From Acinetobacter sp. XH1741 (GTDB taxonomy: Bacteria; Pseudomonadota; Gammaproteobacteria; Pseudomonadales; Moraxellaceae), in contig NZ_CP157428.1 in assembly GCF_041021895.1 (NCBI RefSeq), positions 3,100,001-3,164,000 of the forward strand: a stretch of DNA of 64,000 nucleotides, given 5' to 3'. The notes beneath the pieces are model-generated. The model saw nothing but the letters and a program-made list of their open reading frames with translations. It made no database searches and was not told the DNA's origin. This document shows, one piece after another, positions 52,760 through 62,582 of the stretch. A program made the position numbers and the translations under genes. The stretch's first letter is position 1, and every line of letters begins with the position of its first letter.

Positions 52760-54172
52760 TCAAAACAAGCGATTCATACCGTTAAGTGCAGCTACACGAT
52801 ATGCTTCAGCCATGGTTGGATAGTTAAACGTTGTTTCAACGAAATATTTCAAAGTATTATTTGGGCTGTGCATAACTGCTTGCCCAATGTGGATAATTTC
52901 AGCAGCGTTATTACCAAAACAGTGAATACCTAAAATTTCCATAGTGTCGCGGTGGAAAAGAATTTTTAACTCCCCCACTGTATCACCGGTAATTTGTGCA
53001 CGAGCTAAATGACGGAAAGATGCCTGACCCACTTCATACGGAATTTTTTCTTCCGTTAATTCCTGTTCATTTTTACCAATAGATGAGATTTCCGGAATGG
53101 TATAGATACCTGTAGGAATATCTCGTACTGGTTTAGCATCTTCACCACTCATGTTTGCGCCAGCACAGCGCCCTTGGTCATAAGCAGCTGAAGCAAGTGA
53201 TGGCCAGCCAATCACATCACCAGCAGCATAAATATTTTCAACTTCAGTTTGGTACTGATCATTTACTGAAAGTTGGCCGCGGTTGTTTGGAACCAATCCA
53301 ACATTTTCAAGACCTAAACCTTCTGTATTTCCTGAACGACCGTTACACCAAAGAATCGCATCGGCTTTAATCTTTTTACCACTTTGTAAGTGTAAAACAA
53401 CATGGTCATCAAACGTTTCAAGATGATCCATTTGTTCGTTGTGGCGAATCAATACACCTTGTTCACGTAAGTGATAAGACAAAGCATCTGCAATTTCATC
53501 ATCTAAATAACTTAATAGTTTTTGCTGAGTATTGATCAAGTCAACTTTATGGTCTAAACCAATAAAGATTGAGGCATATTCACAGCCAATAACACCTGCG
53601 CCGTAAATAATGATTTTTTGAATTGAGTAATCAAGATCAAGAATCTTATCCGAATCGAATACACGAGGGTGATCAAAGTCAAGACCTTGTGGATGATAAG
53701 GACGACTACCTGTGGCAATCACGATTTGCTTACAGATAATGGTTTCTTTAATGCCTTCGTGGCTAAAAACTAAAACTGTATTTTTATCTTGGATGTATGC
53801 ACGACCGTGAAATACACCAATTTTGTTGCGGTCATAAAAGCGTGTATGCGTATCAACCTGTTGTTGAATTACTTTATGTGCATTACGCAAAACCTGTTTC
53901 ATGGTGAACTGTTTCCATTCACCTACTTTTTGAAACATTGGATCACGCTGGTAGCGGATAATACTAGAAACTGTTTGACGCAATGCTTTACTTGGAATGG
54001 TACCCACATGTGCACAGTTACCACCGAGCTGATCACGCACATCTACAATTGCAACACGCTTACCCGCTTTTGCAAGCTTCATTGCCGCGCCTTCACCTGC
54101 AGGTCCAGAACCGAGAACTACCGCATCGTATTTAACGAAATTCCCACTAACGACCTCTTTTTTACGTGGCAT
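52760..54172 (-). CDS. sthA: Soluble pyridine nucleotide transhydrogenase
   Basis: I choose the ATG at 54172 ([21 protein letters not shown]), with an AAGGAG site, giving 470 residues. The FAD site is [20 protein letters not shown]. The redox pair position reads [13 protein letters not shown], with one Cys replaced by Thr, as in SthA. It transfers hydride between NAD(H) and NADP(H). Confidence 0.92.
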   Translation of the reverse strand: MPRKKEVVSGNFVKYDAVVLGSGPAGEGAAMKLAKAGKRVAIVDVRDQLGGNCAHVGTIPSKALRQTVSSIIRYQRDPMFQKVGEWKQFTMKQVLRNAHKVIQQQVDTHTRFYDRNKIGVFHGRAYIQDKNTVLVFSHEGIKETIICKQIVIATGSRPYHPQGLDFDHPRVFDSDKILDLDYSIQKIIIYGAGVIGCEYASIFIGLDHKVDLINTQQKLLSYLDDEIADALSYHLREQGVLIRHNEQMDHLETFDDHVVLHLQSGKKIKADAILWCNGRSGNTEGLGLENVGLVPNNRGQLSVNDQYQTEVENIYAAGDVIGWPSLASAAYDQGRCAGANMSGEDAKPVRDIPTGIYTIPEISSIGKNEQELTEEKIPYEVGQASFRHLARAQITGDTVGELKILFHRDTMEILGIHCFGNNAAEIIHIGQAVMHSPNNTLKYFVETTFNYPTMAEAYRVAALNGMNRLF

Positions 54173-54322
54173 TGAAAGCTCCTTCCTCACTTGAATGACC
54201 ATATTTTATAATAAATTATGGCTAATATGCGGTGATTTTATGTATTTCTCAACCCTATATTTCTGAATAGCCACATTTATTATATGAATAGTTATTTTCC
54301 GCTATTAACTGCAGAAGTTCGC

Positions 54323-54328
54323 TATAAT
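54323..54328 (+). promoter_or_regulatory. Candidate -10 box of lipA
   Basis: A perfect TATAAT lies 41 bases before the lipA start. No good -35 is visible at the usual distance. Confidence 0.4.
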
Positions 54329-54368
54329 ACAATGTCAATGTCTCTATAAACGAGTGGAAAAGTTAAAT

Positions 54369-55382
54369 ATGTCAGAACACCGTAAACCTGAACAGGGTGT
54401 AAAACTTCGTGGCGCAGAAAAAGTCGCAAGAATTCCTGTAAAAGTTGTACCTACGGTTGAAGTGCCGCGTAAACCTGACTGGATTCGTGTCAAGATGACG
54501 GCACCAGAAGAAGTTCAGCGTATTAAAACGACTTTACGTGCTCAAAAACTCCATACCGTTTGTGAAGAAGCAGCTTGTCCTAACCTACCAGAATGTTTTG
54601 GTGGCGGTACAGCAACATTCATGATTATGGGCGATATTTGTACACGTCGTTGTCCTTTCTGTGATGTAGCACATGGTCGTCCAAATGCACTAGATGCTGA
54701 TGAACCTCGTCACATGGCAGAGACAATTGCTAATCTTAAGCTCAAGTATGCAGTTATTACGTCGGTTGACCGCGATGACTTACTTGACGGCGGTGCACAA
54801 CACTTTGTGGACTGTATTAAAGAAGCACGTGCACTTAGTCCAACTACATTGCTTGAGATTTTGGTTCCAGACTTCCGTGGACGCATGGATATTGCTTTAC
54901 GCATTATGACCGAATGTCCACCAGACGTATTTAACCACAATATTGAGACTGTGCCTCGCCTATATAAAGCAATGCGTCCAGGTTCAGACTATCAACACTC
55001 TTTAAACTTATTGAAAATGTTTAAAGAATATTGCCCTGACATTCCAACAAAATGTGGTTTGATGGTGGGTATTGGTGAAACAGAAGAAGAAGTTATTGCT
55101 TTGCTTGATGACTTACGTGCGCACGATGTTGACTATGTCACTATCGGTCAATATTTACAGCCTTCTAAACAACACGCGCCAATTGACCGCTTTGTAACAC
55201 CAGAAGAGTTTGAACGTTATGCTGAGCATGGACGTAAACTTGGCTTTAGAAATATCTGGTCTGCACCAATGGTTCGTTCAAGTTACTTTGCTGACCGCCA
55301 ATATCACGGTGAGCCTGTACCAGAAGTACGCCGTAAGGTAGATCCTGCTAAAAAAATTACAGTGCAAACCATCGAAGCTTAA
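54369..55382 (+). CDS. lipA: Lipoyl synthase
   Basis: I choose the ATG at 54369 ([13 protein letters not shown]). The 337-residue radical SAM enzyme inserts sulfur into octanoyl groups. It has both clusters: [12 protein letters not shown] (auxiliary) and CTRRCPFC (SAM). Confidence 0.95.
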   Translation: MSEHRKPEQGVKLRGAEKVARIPVKVVPTVEVPRKPDWIRVKMTAPEEVQRIKTTLRAQKLHTVCEEAACPNLPECFGGGTATFMIMGDICTRRCPFCDVAHGRPNALDADEPRHMAETIANLKLKYAVITSVDRDDLLDGGAQHFVDCIKEARALSPTTLLEILVPDFRGRMDIALRIMTECPPDVFNHNIETVPRLYKAMRPGSDYQHSLNLLKMFKEYCPDIPTKCGLMVGIGETEEEVIALLDDLRAHDVDYVTIGQYLQPSKQHAPIDRFVTPEEFERYAEHGRKLGFRNIWSAPMVRSSYFADRQYHGEPVPEVRRKVDPAKKITVQTIEA

Positions 55383-55400
55383 AGCTTAATCGATATTTAA

Positions 55401-55428
55401 AAGCCCTCAGCTCGTGAGGGCTTTTTTA
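55401..55428 (+). terminator. Terminator after lipA
   Basis: AAGCCCTCA and TGAGGGCTT form the stem with TTTTT. Confidence 0.8.
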
Positions 55429-55664
55429 TTTATACAAGAAAATCAATAACATTTCTTGACAAATCGATAAAACAAGCCATTACACTTTCATTCAAAAATA
55501 TTTTATACCTAAAAGTACGATATATCCCTGCTCTAGCACATACATCAATTGCGACATAAAAAATTAAATTTAAACAGCATTAAAAATTAGCTAGTTAAGC
55601 CTTAAATCTCTCCTCGCATTTTGTAACTTCTTTAACTTGAGGGCTTATCTAGCAAGGAGCAAGT

Positions 55665-58127
55665 ATGATTTTCCTACTCTTTGTTTTAAGTATTGTCATT
55701 CAGCTTGTTGCAATATGGGCAATTTTCTTTTTTAACCTCAACAGAATCATTGGCAGTGTTATCACGATTGCTGTAGCTGTAGTGACTGCAATTTTTCTCA
55801 CGCCATGGTCATTGCTGTTAGGAATTCCCCTTATCGCGCTTAGCATCATTATTTTGTTCAAACCTTTGCGGTTTAACTTAATAACCAAACCTGCATATAA
55901 AACTTTGGCAAACTCAATGCCAAGTATCAGTACGACTGAACAAGAAGCCTTAGAAGCAGGAACAAGCTGGTGGGAAAAAGAATTATTCATGGGTGCACCA
56001 GATTGGTCTCAATTTGAAAAATATCCCTATCCCACACTTTCACAAGAAGAACAAAGTTTTATTGATAATGAAGTCGAAGTGCTATGTAGCATGCTCAACG
56101 AATGGGAAATTCATCATCAATTAAAAGATCTTCCTCCTGAAGTTTGGCAATTTATTAAAGATAAAGGTTTTTTAGGACTCATTATTCCAAAATCATTTGG
56201 TGGTAAAGAGTTTAGTTCATTTGCCCAAAGTCGCATTATGAGCAAGATTGCTTCGCGTTCACTCACTACTGCGGTGAGTTGTATGGTTCCTAACTCATTA
56301 GGACCGGGTGAACTACTCATGCACTACGGTACCGATGCTCAAAAGCAGCAATATCTACCTGGCCTTGCCAAAGGTGAAGAGATTCCATGTTTTGGTCTCA
56401 CTAGCCCAGAAGCAGGTTCAGATGCTGGTGCAATTCCAGATTCAGGCGTGGTTTGTTACGGTGAATATGAGGGTGCTCAAGTCCTTGGCTTACGCATGAA
56501 TTTCTCTAAACGCTGGATTACGCTTGCGCCAATTGCCACCGTTGTCGGTCTAGCATTTAAACTTTATGACCCAGATGGTCTACTCGGAGATAAAAGTAAA
56601 ACTGAGTACGGTATTACCTGCGCCTTAATTCCTGCAAGTCATGCAGGAGTAAAAATAGGAGCACGTCATTATCCCGGTTCTCCTTTCATGAACGGAACAG
56701 TAGAAGGCGAAGATGTTTTCATTCCAATTGACTGGATTATTGGTGGACAAAAAAATGCTGGTAAAGGCTGGCGCATGCTCATGGAATGTTTAGGTGTTGG
56801 TCGTGGTATTTCACTTCCAGCATTAGCTACAGCAGCAGGTGAAATGAGCTATTTAACCGTAGGTGCTTTTGCAAAAATTCGTCAACAGTTCAATATTTCT
56901 GTCGGTAAATTTGAAGGCGTACAAGAAGCAAGTAGTGAAATTGCAAGTGATGCCTATATGCTCGAAGCCTTTCGTTATTTAGTCACGTGCGGATTAAATC
57001 AAGGTGGGACCCCTGCCGTAATGACTGCAATGGCAAAATATTATGCTACGGAAACGATGCGTAAAGTCGTCAATCACGGAATGGATATTGCTGGTGGACG
57101 TGGTATTCAACTTGGGCCACGCAACTTTCTTGCACTCACCTATCAAGCGATTCCTATTGCAATTACAGTTGAAGGTGCAAATATTTTAACTCGCTCACTC
57201 ATGATTTTTGGTCAAGGTTCGATGCGCTGTCACCCTTATCTTTTTGAAGAGCTGCAATTACTTCAATCAGACGACAAAGCCAATGCCGTTCAACAATTCG
57301 ATGATTTGTTATTTAAACATTTAGCGTATACCTTTAACCGCGGAGCAAAAGCATTTGCTTATGGTTGGACAGGTGGTTCAGGCGATGCGCCTCAGTCAGC
57401 AGATCAATTTACGAGTCGTTACTATAAAACTATTAACCGTTTTAGTGCTAACTTCGCGCTTGTTTCGGATATGTCACTAGGTTTACTCGCCGGAGATCTA
57501 AAGCGCAAAGAAATGCTGTCAGGGCGTTTAGCTGATATACATGCAAACTTATTTATTTCTACTGCGATTTTAAAGTTTTATGAAGCTGGCCAAAAAACCG
57601 AAGCAGAACAACTACATGCAAAATTAGCAATACAAAAAGCTTTCTTGAATATTCAGGAAGCTTTTTGGGGATTATTTGAAAACTTCCCGGCCAAATTCCC
57701 AGCAGCATTTGTAAAATGGATATGTTTCCCGCTAGGTCGTGTAATTGCAAAACCCGACGATGAGTTAAAACAACAAGTGGCTGAACTTATGATGGAAGAG
57801 CATCCATTTAGAGAACAACTTAAACATCACGTGTACTATTCAACCGCACCTCATGATGTCACTGGTCGTCTAGAACATGCATTCCAAGTGTTAAGAACAA
57901 TTGAGCCACTTTGGGATAAGTTTAAGAAAGCTGAATCCAAAGGAAAATTCACGGGACTTACTTTTGAAGAGAATATTGCACAAGCGATAAAAGAAGGGTT
58001 CATTTCTGAAAGTGAAGCTCAACAATTATTGCAATATAACGCAATCCGATTCGATAGCATGCTTACCGATGTCTTTGATGAAAAGTTAAATAAGGACCTA
58101 CCTTTGTCAAATCCTCATCAACTTTAG
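55665..58127 (+). CDS. fadE: Acyl-CoA dehydrogenase FadE
   Basis: An 820-residue first enzyme of beta-oxidation. The N-terminus has two or three hydrophobic segments. The dehydrogenase core is in the middle (GFLGLIIPKSFGGKEFS, CFGLTSPEAGSDAGAIPD, DIAGGRGIQLGPRNFLAL), and the long C-terminal part is as in E. coli FadE. Confidence 0.92.
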   Translation: MIFLLFVLSIVIQLVAIWAIFFFNLNRIIGSVITIAVAVVTAIFLTPWSLLLGIPLIALSIIILFKPLRFNLITKPAYKTLANSMPSISTTEQEALEAGTSWWEKELFMGAPDWSQFEKYPYPTLSQEEQSFIDNEVEVLCSMLNEWEIHHQLKDLPPEVWQFIKDKGFLGLIIPKSFGGKEFSSFAQSRIMSKIASRSLTTAVSCMVPNSLGPGELLMHYGTDAQKQQYLPGLAKGEEIPCFGLTSPEAGSDAGAIPDSGVVCYGEYEGAQVLGLRMNFSKRWITLAPIATVVGLAFKLYDPDGLLGDKSKTEYGITCALIPASHAGVKIGARHYPGSPFMNGTVEGEDVFIPIDWIIGGQKNAGKGWRMLMECLGVGRGISLPALATAAGEMSYLTVGAFAKIRQQFNISVGKFEGVQEASSEIASDAYMLEAFRYLVTCGLNQGGTPAVMTAMAKYYATETMRKVVNHGMDIAGGRGIQLGPRNFLALTYQAIPIAITVEGANILTRSLMIFGQGSMRCHPYLFEELQLLQSDDKANAVQQFDDLLFKHLAYTFNRGAKAFAYGWTGGSGDAPQSADQFTSRYYKTINRFSANFALVSDMSLGLLAGDLKRKEMLSGRLADIHANLFISTAILKFYEAGQKTEAEQLHAKLAIQKAFLNIQEAFWGLFENFPAKFPAAFVKWICFPLGRVIAKPDDELKQQVAELMMEEHPFREQLKHHVYYSTAPHDVTGRLEHAFQVLRTIEPLWDKFKKAESKGKFTGLTFEENIAQAIKEGFISESEAQQLLQYNAIRFDSMLTDVFDEKLNKDLPLSNPHQL

Positions 58128-58194
58128 TGACTGATGCCTCCACCAATTCACTATTGCAATCATTTTTGATTCGCATTAATTAATAAACAGCCAT

Positions 58195-58221
58195 AAAAGC
58201 GTCACTCGACGCTTTTATTTT
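58195..58221 (+). terminator. Terminator between fadE and the CMD-like gene
   Basis: AAAAGCGTC and GACGCTTTT form the stem around ACTC, followed by ATTTTT. It lies 12 bases before the next start. Confidence 0.7.
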
Positions 58222-58233
58222 TAGGAGAAATTA

Positions 58234-58617
58234 ATGTCTAAGCAAGATTACGAAAATGGATTAAAAGTACGCACAGAAGTGATGGGAGAAGCTTTTGTAA
58301 AACGTGCCCAAGAAAATACCGTCCCTTTTACCCAGCCCTTACAAGACTGGATTAATGAACATGCATGGGGATCGACTTGGCAACGTGAAGATGTGTTACC
58401 ACGTAAATATCGTTCATTAATTACTTTGGCAATGTTAACCGCGCTCAAATCACCAACAGAACTTAAAGGCCATGTTCGCGGTGCGTTAAACAATGGCTGC
58501 ACAGTTGAAGAAATCCAAGAAACACTATTGCACAGCCTACCCTATTGTGGCGCACCTGCTACACAAGAAGCTTTTCGTGCCGCTTTAGAAGTGATTCAAG
58601 AATACCAACAAAAATAA
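58234..58617 (+). CDS. Carboxymuconolactone decarboxylase-like protein
   Basis: A 127-residue protein resembling 4-carboxymuconolactone decarboxylase (WGSTWQREDVLPRKYRSLITLAMLTAL, then GHVRGALNNGCTVEEIQETLLH). It is probably a paralog outside the pca cluster, so its natural substrate is unclear. Confidence 0.78.
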   Translation: MSKQDYENGLKVRTEVMGEAFVKRAQENTVPFTQPLQDWINEHAWGSTWQREDVLPRKYRSLITLAMLTALKSPTELKGHVRGALNNGCTVEEIQETLLHSLPYCGAPATQEAFRAALEVIQEYQQK

Positions 58618-58656
58618 TATTAATGTGAGCCAGAACTTTACTGGCTCAACTTAAGC

Positions 58657-59193
58657 TTAATTGAATTTAGTAGATTGAATATTTAAATTACGGTCACCAA
58701 TCAAAATAGCCTGACGACAAACTCCATCTGCTTTACGCTGGTTTTCAAATACTGCTTTGGACATCGGGTCAAAACTATCAAAAAAACAAATTTCATTTGA
58801 GTCTATAGAATAAACAAGCGACTGATTGCCAACCCCATCTAAAGTGTCGTAGTACACGATTACCATTTTTTCATTTTGAATATTGGCTTGAATATCCTGA
58901 TAACTCAGCGCTGGTCCAGTTGGTATTTTTACAACTTTTGCTTCTTTATAGCTCATTCGTTCACTTGCGCTAATATTAGGGTCTTCATCTGAATGAAATG
59001 ACACCTCAAAACCAAACTTTTTTAAAGCAACCGCTAAAGCAATGGTATAGGTTCCACCTTCTTCATATCGGCAAACTTTAATCAACTCAGCAATATCAAT
59101 TTGCAGCCCATAATGCTTTAGCACCATCCAAACCGCAAAAATACCACTATTTGCTTCGAGATTTGCCAATGATTCGGGAATATTTAAGCCCAT
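58657..59193 (-). CDS. Degenerate peptidase C39-like protein
   Basis: A 178-residue protein resembling the C39-like fold: ANSGIFAVWMVLKHYG occupies the place of the usual CG-containing motif, but the catalytic Cys is Ser here. The His region (GVGNQSLVYSIDS) also lacks a clear His. It is probably an inactive fold used for binding. Function unknown. Confidence 0.45.
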   Translation of the reverse strand: MGLNIPESLANLEANSGIFAVWMVLKHYGLQIDIAELIKVCRYEEGGTYTIALAVALKKFGFEVSFHSDEDPNISASERMSYKEAKVVKIPTGPALSYQDIQANIQNEKMVIVYYDTLDGVGNQSLVYSIDSNEICFFDSFDPMSKAVFENQRKADGVCRQAILIGDRNLNIQSTKFN

Positions 59194-59278
59194 AATTTAA
59201 ATCTAAAGACGTAATTACGCAGATAATAAACAAAACTGGATTGGCACTAAAAGCTTTTCCAAGTACAATGTTTCCCTA

Positions 59279-59373
59279 GTCGAGGGATGCTGCGACAAAT
59301 GATCGGCACTAAAGATCAATTTGCCAGGCTCGACGATCGGTTAAACGCTCGTTTTAACCAACAACGGCATCCG
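59279..59373 (+). promoter_or_regulatory. SAH riboswitch upstream of ahcY
   Basis: The core sequence has CGAGGGATGCTGCGAC and TTGCCAGGCTCGA, the conserved features of the S-adenosylhomocysteine riboswitch. TCGAG pairs with CTCGA (P1), and GGATGC pairs with GCATCC about 80 bases later (pseudoknot). It lies 40 bases before ahcY, which encodes the SAH-degrading enzyme, so it fits the known ON-switch. Confidence 0.88.
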
Positions 59374-59414
59374 CGAACAGAATGATCAATACTATTTTTT
59401 CCTAGGAGATCCTG

Positions 59415-60797
59415 ATGAACGCGGTTAATGCTTCATTTACAGATTACAAAGTTGCTGACATCTCTCTTGCTGACTACGGTCGTAAAGAAATCAAACTTGC
59501 TGAAGCAGAAATGCCAGCTTTGATTGGCTTACGTAAGCGCTATGCAGCATCTAAACCACTTGCTGGTGCAAAAATTCTTGGTTGTATTCACATGACCATT
59601 CAAACAGCGGTTCTTATTGAAACGCTTGTTGAATTAGGTGCTGAAGTACGCTGGACATCATGTAACATTTTCTCAACTCAAGACCATGCTGCTGCTGCAA
59701 TTGCTGCTCGCGGTATTCCTGTTTTTGCTTGGAAAGGCGAAACCGAAGAAGAATATGTATGGTGCCTTGAACAACAGATCAATGTAAATGGCCAACCTTG
59801 GGATGCCAACATGATCTTGGACGATGGCGGTGACTTAACTGCTCTTGTTCATGACAAATACCCTGCTCTTTTAGAACGCATTCACGGTATTACAGAAGAA
59901 ACAACAACAGGTGTTCAACGTCTTATCGAAATGTGGAAAGACGGTTCTTTGAAAGTTCCTGCAATTAACGTAAACGACTCTGTTACTAAGTCTAAAAACG
60001 ACAACAAATATGGTTGCCGTCACTCATTAAATGATGCAATCAAACGTGCAACTGATATGCTTTTGTCTGGCCGCCGTGCACTTGTAGTGGGTTATGGTGA
60101 CGTGGGTAAAGGTTCTGCTCAATCTTTACGTCAAGAAGGCATGATCGTTCGTGTAACAGAAGTTGACCCAATTTGTGCAATGCAAGCATGTATGGACGGC
60201 TATGAAGTTGTATCTCCATACAAAAACGGCGTACAAACAGGTAAAAAAGAAGATATTAACCAAGACTTACTAGGCAATACTGACCTTGTGGTAACTACAA
60301 CTGGTAACTACCACGTATGTGATGCAGCAATGTTAGATAGCTTAAAAGCTGGTGCAGTTGTATGTAACATCGGTCACTTCGACACAGAAATCGACACTGC
60401 TTACTTACGCGGTTACAAGTGGGTTGAAGTTAAACCACAAGTTCACCAAGTTTATCGTTCTGAAGACGAAAACAACTACCTTATCCTTCTTTCTGAAGGT
60501 CGCCTTGTAAACTTAGGCAATGCAACTGGTCACCCATCACGCGTAATGGATGGTTCTTTTGCTAACCAAGTTTTAGGTCAAATTCACTTATTCCAAGAGA
60601 AATTTGCTGACCTTCCTGCAAATGAAAAAGCTGCAAAAATTCGTGTAGAAGTTCTTCCTAAGAAACTTGACGAAGAAGTTGCTGCCGCAATGGTTGCAGG
60701 TTTCGGTGGTGTACTTACTCAGTTAACTCAAGAGCAAGCCGACTATTTAGGCGTTGCTGTTGAGGGACCATTCAAGTCTGACGCTTACAAGTACTAA
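59415..60797 (+). CDS. ahcY: Adenosylhomocysteinase
   Basis: A 460-residue NAD-dependent enzyme that splits SAH into adenosine and homocysteine. Family marks are [41 protein letters not shown] and [14 protein letters not shown]. Controlled by the SAH riboswitch upstream and followed by metF. Confidence 0.96.
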   Translation: MNAVNASFTDYKVADISLADYGRKEIKLAEAEMPALIGLRKRYAASKPLAGAKILGCIHMTIQTAVLIETLVELGAEVRWTSCNIFSTQDHAAAAIAARGIPVFAWKGETEEEYVWCLEQQINVNGQPWDANMILDDGGDLTALVHDKYPALLERIHGITEETTTGVQRLIEMWKDGSLKVPAINVNDSVTKSKNDNKYGCRHSLNDAIKRATDMLLSGRRALVVGYGDVGKGSAQSLRQEGMIVRVTEVDPICAMQACMDGYEVVSPYKNGVQTGKKEDINQDLLGNTDLVVTTTGNYHVCDAAMLDSLKAGAVVCNIGHFDTEIDTAYLRGYKWVEVKPQVHQVYRSEDENNYLILLSEGRLVNLGNATGHPSRVMDGSFANQVLGQIHLFQEKFADLPANEKAAKIRVEVLPKKLDEEVAAAMVAGFGGVLTQLTQEQADYLGVAVEGPFKSDAYKY

Positions 60798-60804
60798 GGA
60801 TTTA

Positions 60805-60836
60805 AGGGCAGACGATGAACGGACTGCCCTTTTTTC
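60805..60836 (+). terminator. Terminator between ahcY and metF
   Basis: AGGGCAG and CTGCCCT form the stem with TTTTT. It may permit read-through to metF. Confidence 0.65.
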
Positions 60837-60869
60837 TAAAAATTGTTTCGCTGTTTACAAGGATTTGAC

Positions 60870-61706
60870 ATGACTAAACGTACACCTATTTCTTTTGAGT
60901 TTTTCCCACCAAAAACTGATGCCGGTGCTGAAAAACTCCGTATTGTTCACCAAGAATTACAACTGCTAAACCCTGAGTTTTTCTCGATTACTTATGGGGC
61001 TGGTGGTTCTACTCGCGAACGTACTCTTGCTGCTATTGAAGATTTCAATGGTAAAGGTACGCCAGTTGCACCTCACCTTTCTTGTATTGGTGATGATAAA
61101 GCGCGTATTGCTGAGTTATTGGACTTATACAAAGCTCAAGGGATTAACCGTATTGTTGCTTTACGCGGTGATTTGCCTTCTGGTCAAGTTGGACTTGGGG
61201 AGCTTCCTTACGCACAAGATCTAGTACGTTTTATTCGTGAGCACTCAGGTAATCATTTTCATATTGAAGTTGCAGCTTATCCAGAAATGCACCCTCAAGC
61301 TGAAAATCTTGATTCAGATATCCAACGTTTTATTGAAAAAGTACAAGCTGGTGCCAATGCAGGAATTACTCAATTCTTCTTCAATCCGGACTCATACTTT
61401 TATTTTATAGAGCGTTTAGAAAAAGCTGGAATTAACATTCCGGTGGCTCCTGGCATTATGCCAATTACCAATGCAAGCAACTTGATTCGCTTTGCAGACG
61501 GTACGGGTGCCGAAATTCCTCGCTGGATTCGTAAGCAATTACAAGCCTATGGCGATGACAGTGAAAGTATTAAAGCTTTTGGTCATGAAGTTGTGGTTAA
61601 GCTATGTGAGCGCCTGATTGCAGGTGGTGCACCAAGCTTACACTTCTACTCGATGAATCAAATCGAACCAACTCGTCAACTTGTTGTTGACCTTGGTTTA
61701 AATTAA
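60870..61706 (+). CDS. metF: Methylenetetrahydrofolate reductase
   Basis: I choose the ATG at 60870 (MTKRTPISFEFFPPKTDAG), with AAGGA before it, giving 278 residues. It makes 5-methyl-THF for methionine. Family marks are SITYGAGGSTRERT, RGDLP and GAGI/FFNPDSYF. Confidence 0.94.
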   Translation: MTKRTPISFEFFPPKTDAGAEKLRIVHQELQLLNPEFFSITYGAGGSTRERTLAAIEDFNGKGTPVAPHLSCIGDDKARIAELLDLYKAQGINRIVALRGDLPSGQVGLGELPYAQDLVRFIREHSGNHFHIEVAAYPEMHPQAENLDSDIQRFIEKVQAGANAGITQFFFNPDSYFYFIERLEKAGINIPVAPGIMPITNASNLIRFADGTGAEIPRWIRKQLQAYGDDSESIKAFGHEVVVKLCERLIAGGAPSLHFYSMNQIEPTRQLVVDLGLN

Positions 61707-61725
61707 TTTTTGTAAGGCGTACCCA

Positions 61726-62448
61726 ATGAATCGTTTTTTTATCGAAACTGAACTTACAGTTGGCTCAACAATTCAACTGACTGAATCAGTATTTCATCAT
61801 TGGGTACGTGTTTTACGCGCACAGTTACAAGAGCAAGCGACCTTATTTAATGGTCAAGGTGGTGAATATGTCGCTACGCTCACAGAAATTAATAAAAAAA
61901 ATGCATTTGTCACTATTGAGAATTTTAATTCTAATAACCGTAATGCCCCATTTAAAGCTGTACTTGGTCAGGTTATGAGTAAAGGCGACCGTATGGACTA
62001 TGCCATTCAAAAAGCCACCGAACTTGGAGTAAGTAAGATTCAGCTTTTAACAAGTGAACGCTGTGAAATGCGTTTAAAATATGATCGAGATCAAAAAAAA
62101 TTAGAGCATTGGCAAGCTGTTGCAATTGCAGCCTGTGAACAATGTGGACTGAACTTAGTCCCAGAAGTATTAGCACCTATTTCTCTGGGTGAATGGCTAA
62201 GCTCTTCTGAACTGCCAGCATCTAAATTTGTTTTAGCGCCTGAAAAAGAACAAACAGATGTGTTAGCAGGTATACAACCTGAACTTGCACTGTTAATTGG
62301 CCCAGAAGGTGGTTTAAGTGAAAATGAAATTACTCAAGCCAATCAAGCTGGATTTATCAATTGGTGTATTGGAGACCGTGTATTACGCACCGAAACCGCT
62401 CCTGTTGTGGCATTATCTATTTTAAATTATCGGTTTTTATCTGCATAA
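61726..62448 (+). CDS. rsmE: 16S rRNA m3U1498 methyltransferase
   Basis: A 240-residue SPOUT-class enzyme. The C-terminus holds GPEGGLSENEI and RVLRTETAPVVALSILNYRF. It follows metF after a 19-base gap. Confidence 0.93.
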   Translation: MNRFFIETELTVGSTIQLTESVFHHWVRVLRAQLQEQATLFNGQGGEYVATLTEINKKNAFVTIENFNSNNRNAPFKAVLGQVMSKGDRMDYAIQKATELGVSKIQLLTSERCEMRLKYDRDQKKLEHWQAVAIAACEQCGLNLVPEVLAPISLGEWLSSSELPASKFVLAPEKEQTDVLAGIQPELALLIGPEGGLSENEITQANQAGFINWCIGDRVLRTETAPVVALSILNYRFLSA

Positions 62449-62582
62449 ACTAATTGAACATTGATTAAATCAACAATTAAAGTTAACTTACTTTTAGTGT
62501 ATGAGTATTAATTTAAATTTTTTTCCACTGATAAATCAGATTCTTTCTGTATAAATGTAAAAAAATAGGATAGAAAAATCTT

